Notes under the pieces: generated by a model
What the model was told of the DNA's origin: nothing
What the model saw: only the letters and a program-made list of their open reading frames with translations
Database searches by the model: none
Position numbers and translations under genes: made by a program
In this document: piece after piece, positions 63,201 through 64,000 of the stretch
How positions within the stretch are numbered: position 1 is the stretch's first letter
How the letters are laid out: each line of letters begins with the position of its first letter
Origin: Lacinutrix algicola
GTDB lineage: Bacteria; Bacteroidota; Bacteroidia; Flavobacteriales; Flavobacteriaceae
Direction: 5' to 3'
Assembly (NCBI RefSeq): GCF_001418085.1
Contig: NZ_LIQH01000027.1
Coordinates: forward strand, 62,001 to 126,000
DNA: 64,000 nucleotides

Positions 63201-64000
63201 TTACGAAATATTAAAATTTCCAGGTAAAATCATTGACGAACCCGCCCTATTAAGCTTACCTGATTTCCATATGTCGCCTTGAAGAATAGTCAGGTTTGAA
63301 ACATTCTCTACAACATCTAAAAAGTTACTTTGCTGCGTATCTATATAACTAGAAAATAATCTTAAGCTATAATCTCCTGCTCTAAGATAGAGATTAGGTA
63401 TTTCAAGTTCAAAATAGTTACTATTCTCTAATTCTTCAAAATTAAAACCCATTTCATCACTAATATAAGATAGTGCTATATTTAAATCTCTGTCTAAAAC
63501 ACTAATTGCAACAATTAGTTTGCTGTAATCAATTTCCTTCTTCTTTTTTATATCAAATTTAATCTTCAAATATTCACCAGAGATAATCTCTGTAGCCTCA
63601 AGTTTATTTTTGTTGTAAAATCTAACATTAGTAAACTTTATGTTTTGATTACCATTTCTATCTTCTCTTTTTTCTAAATCAATATTAGATTTTGATATTT
63701 CAGAAGTCAAATAATAATTGACAGCGGCATCTTGATTACCAACATAATTTATACAACCATGCTCTAAAACAATACATCGTGTACACAAACTCTTAATTAC
63801 TGCCATATTATGGCTCACAAAAATAACGGTACGACCTTGACCTTGCGAAATGTCTTGCATTTTACCAATGGCTTTTTTTTGAAATTCTGCATCACCAACA
63901 GCCAAAACCTCATCAATAACTAAAATTTCTGGTTCTAAAAAAGCTGCTACTGCAAAAGCTAAACGCACTGTCATCCCAGAACTATACCTTTTTACAGGTG
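63201..64000 (-). CDS. Wzt-type polysaccharide ABC transporter ATPase (N terminus beyond window)
   Basis: The open frame continues to the window edge; only the last 266 codons are seen. They begin within PVKRYSSGMTVRLAFAVAAF, the ABC signature (SSG), followed by Walker B EILVIDEVLAVGD and the H-loop IFVSHNMAV. After about residue 105 of the visible part comes a C-terminal beta-sandwich domain (KFTNVRFYNKN, LKIKFDIKKKKEI, NLYLRAGDYSLRLFSSY) like Wzt domains that recognise O-antigen ends. The Wzm permease is expected just outside the window. Confidence 0.9.
   Translation of the reverse strand, partial: PVKRYSSGMTVRLAFAVAAFLEPEILVIDEVLAVGDAEFQKKAIGKMQDISQGQGRTVIFVSHNMAVIKSLCTRCIVLEHGCINYVGNQDAAVNYYLTSEISKSNIDLEKREDRNGNQNIKFTNVRFYNKNKLEATEIISGEYLKIKFDIKKKKEIDYSKLIVAISVLDRDLNIALSYISDEMGFNFEELENSNYFELEIPNLYLRAGDYSLRLFSSYIDTQQSNFLDVVENVSNLTILQGDIWKSGKLNRAGSSMILPGNFNIS

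Noticed and set aside
1-64000. tRNA, rRNA, CRISPR arrays and complete insertion sequences
   Set aside because: I looked for cloverleaf ends, regularly spaced repeats and transposase motifs and saw none, though a tool search would be more sensitive for tRNAs and small RNAs.

Overview
The window is AT-rich chromosomal DNA of a marine-type Flavobacteriaceae (Bacteroidota). Reasons: Bacteroidota promoter boxes (TTG/TTTG, about 19-20 bp, TAnnTTTG) rather than -35/-10 boxes, lineage-restricted families (DUF3276 Pur-like protein, PorV/PorQ-like outer-membrane protein, long NusB, cyclophilin-FKBP fusion), TTG/GTG starts and very AT-rich intergenic DNA. The genus cannot be fixed from the sequence alone.

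Layout. 1-33.5 kb is mostly housekeeping: a LysE exporter fragment and pyrD; pepT; a TPR gene inside a cassette-like insertion (2.6-5.1 kb); a 3-hydroxyisobutyrate-dehydrogenase-family enzyme; a stretch of decayed genes (6.4-7.24 kb, including a broken cydA); small accessory genes (SET domain, DUF2200, DUF1801/YdeI); an orphan LacI regulator with its own candidate operator; DUF1573-yajC; nusB; a Leu/Glu-type dehydrogenase; an ABC exporter; DUF3276; a PlsC-like acyltransferase, BASS transporter and csaA; DinB/BstA; a TPR lipoprotein; a double-domain PPIase; recQ; a kdsD-tatC-CMD-lptB operon; a secreted metallopeptidase; a LURP-one protein, TerC and pssA; then a PorV-like and a Lnb/DUF4105 protein.

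From 33.6 kb to the right edge runs one long minus-strand surface-polysaccharide cluster. It holds, in transcription order, a Wzt-type ABC ATPase (cut by the window end), about a dozen GT-A/GT-B glycosyltransferases, two acyltransferase-3 proteins, two hexapeptide acyltransferases, an FkbM methyltransferase, a neuB-neuC-neuA trio for a CMP-nonulosonic acid, an MBOAT plus SGNH-like acylation pair, an O-antigen ligase/polymerase-type membrane protein and a WcaJ-like initiating phosphoglycosyl transferase with its own promoter. Together with kdsD and lptB this points to an elaborate LPS O-antigen or capsule exported by an ABC transporter and possibly sialylated and O-acylated.

The most unusual structure is at 2592-5056. 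A folded, attC-like palindrome (arms TTCGTTTAACGT / ACGTTAAACGAA) is split exactly at GAGAC^GTT by a 2376-bp segment carrying one TPR membrane-protein gene and ending in its own larger folded site. An unsplit homologue of the same palindrome, with no gene in it, lies at 18273-18374. This looks like an integron-style cassette insertion with an empty-site counterpart, but no integrase lies in the window.
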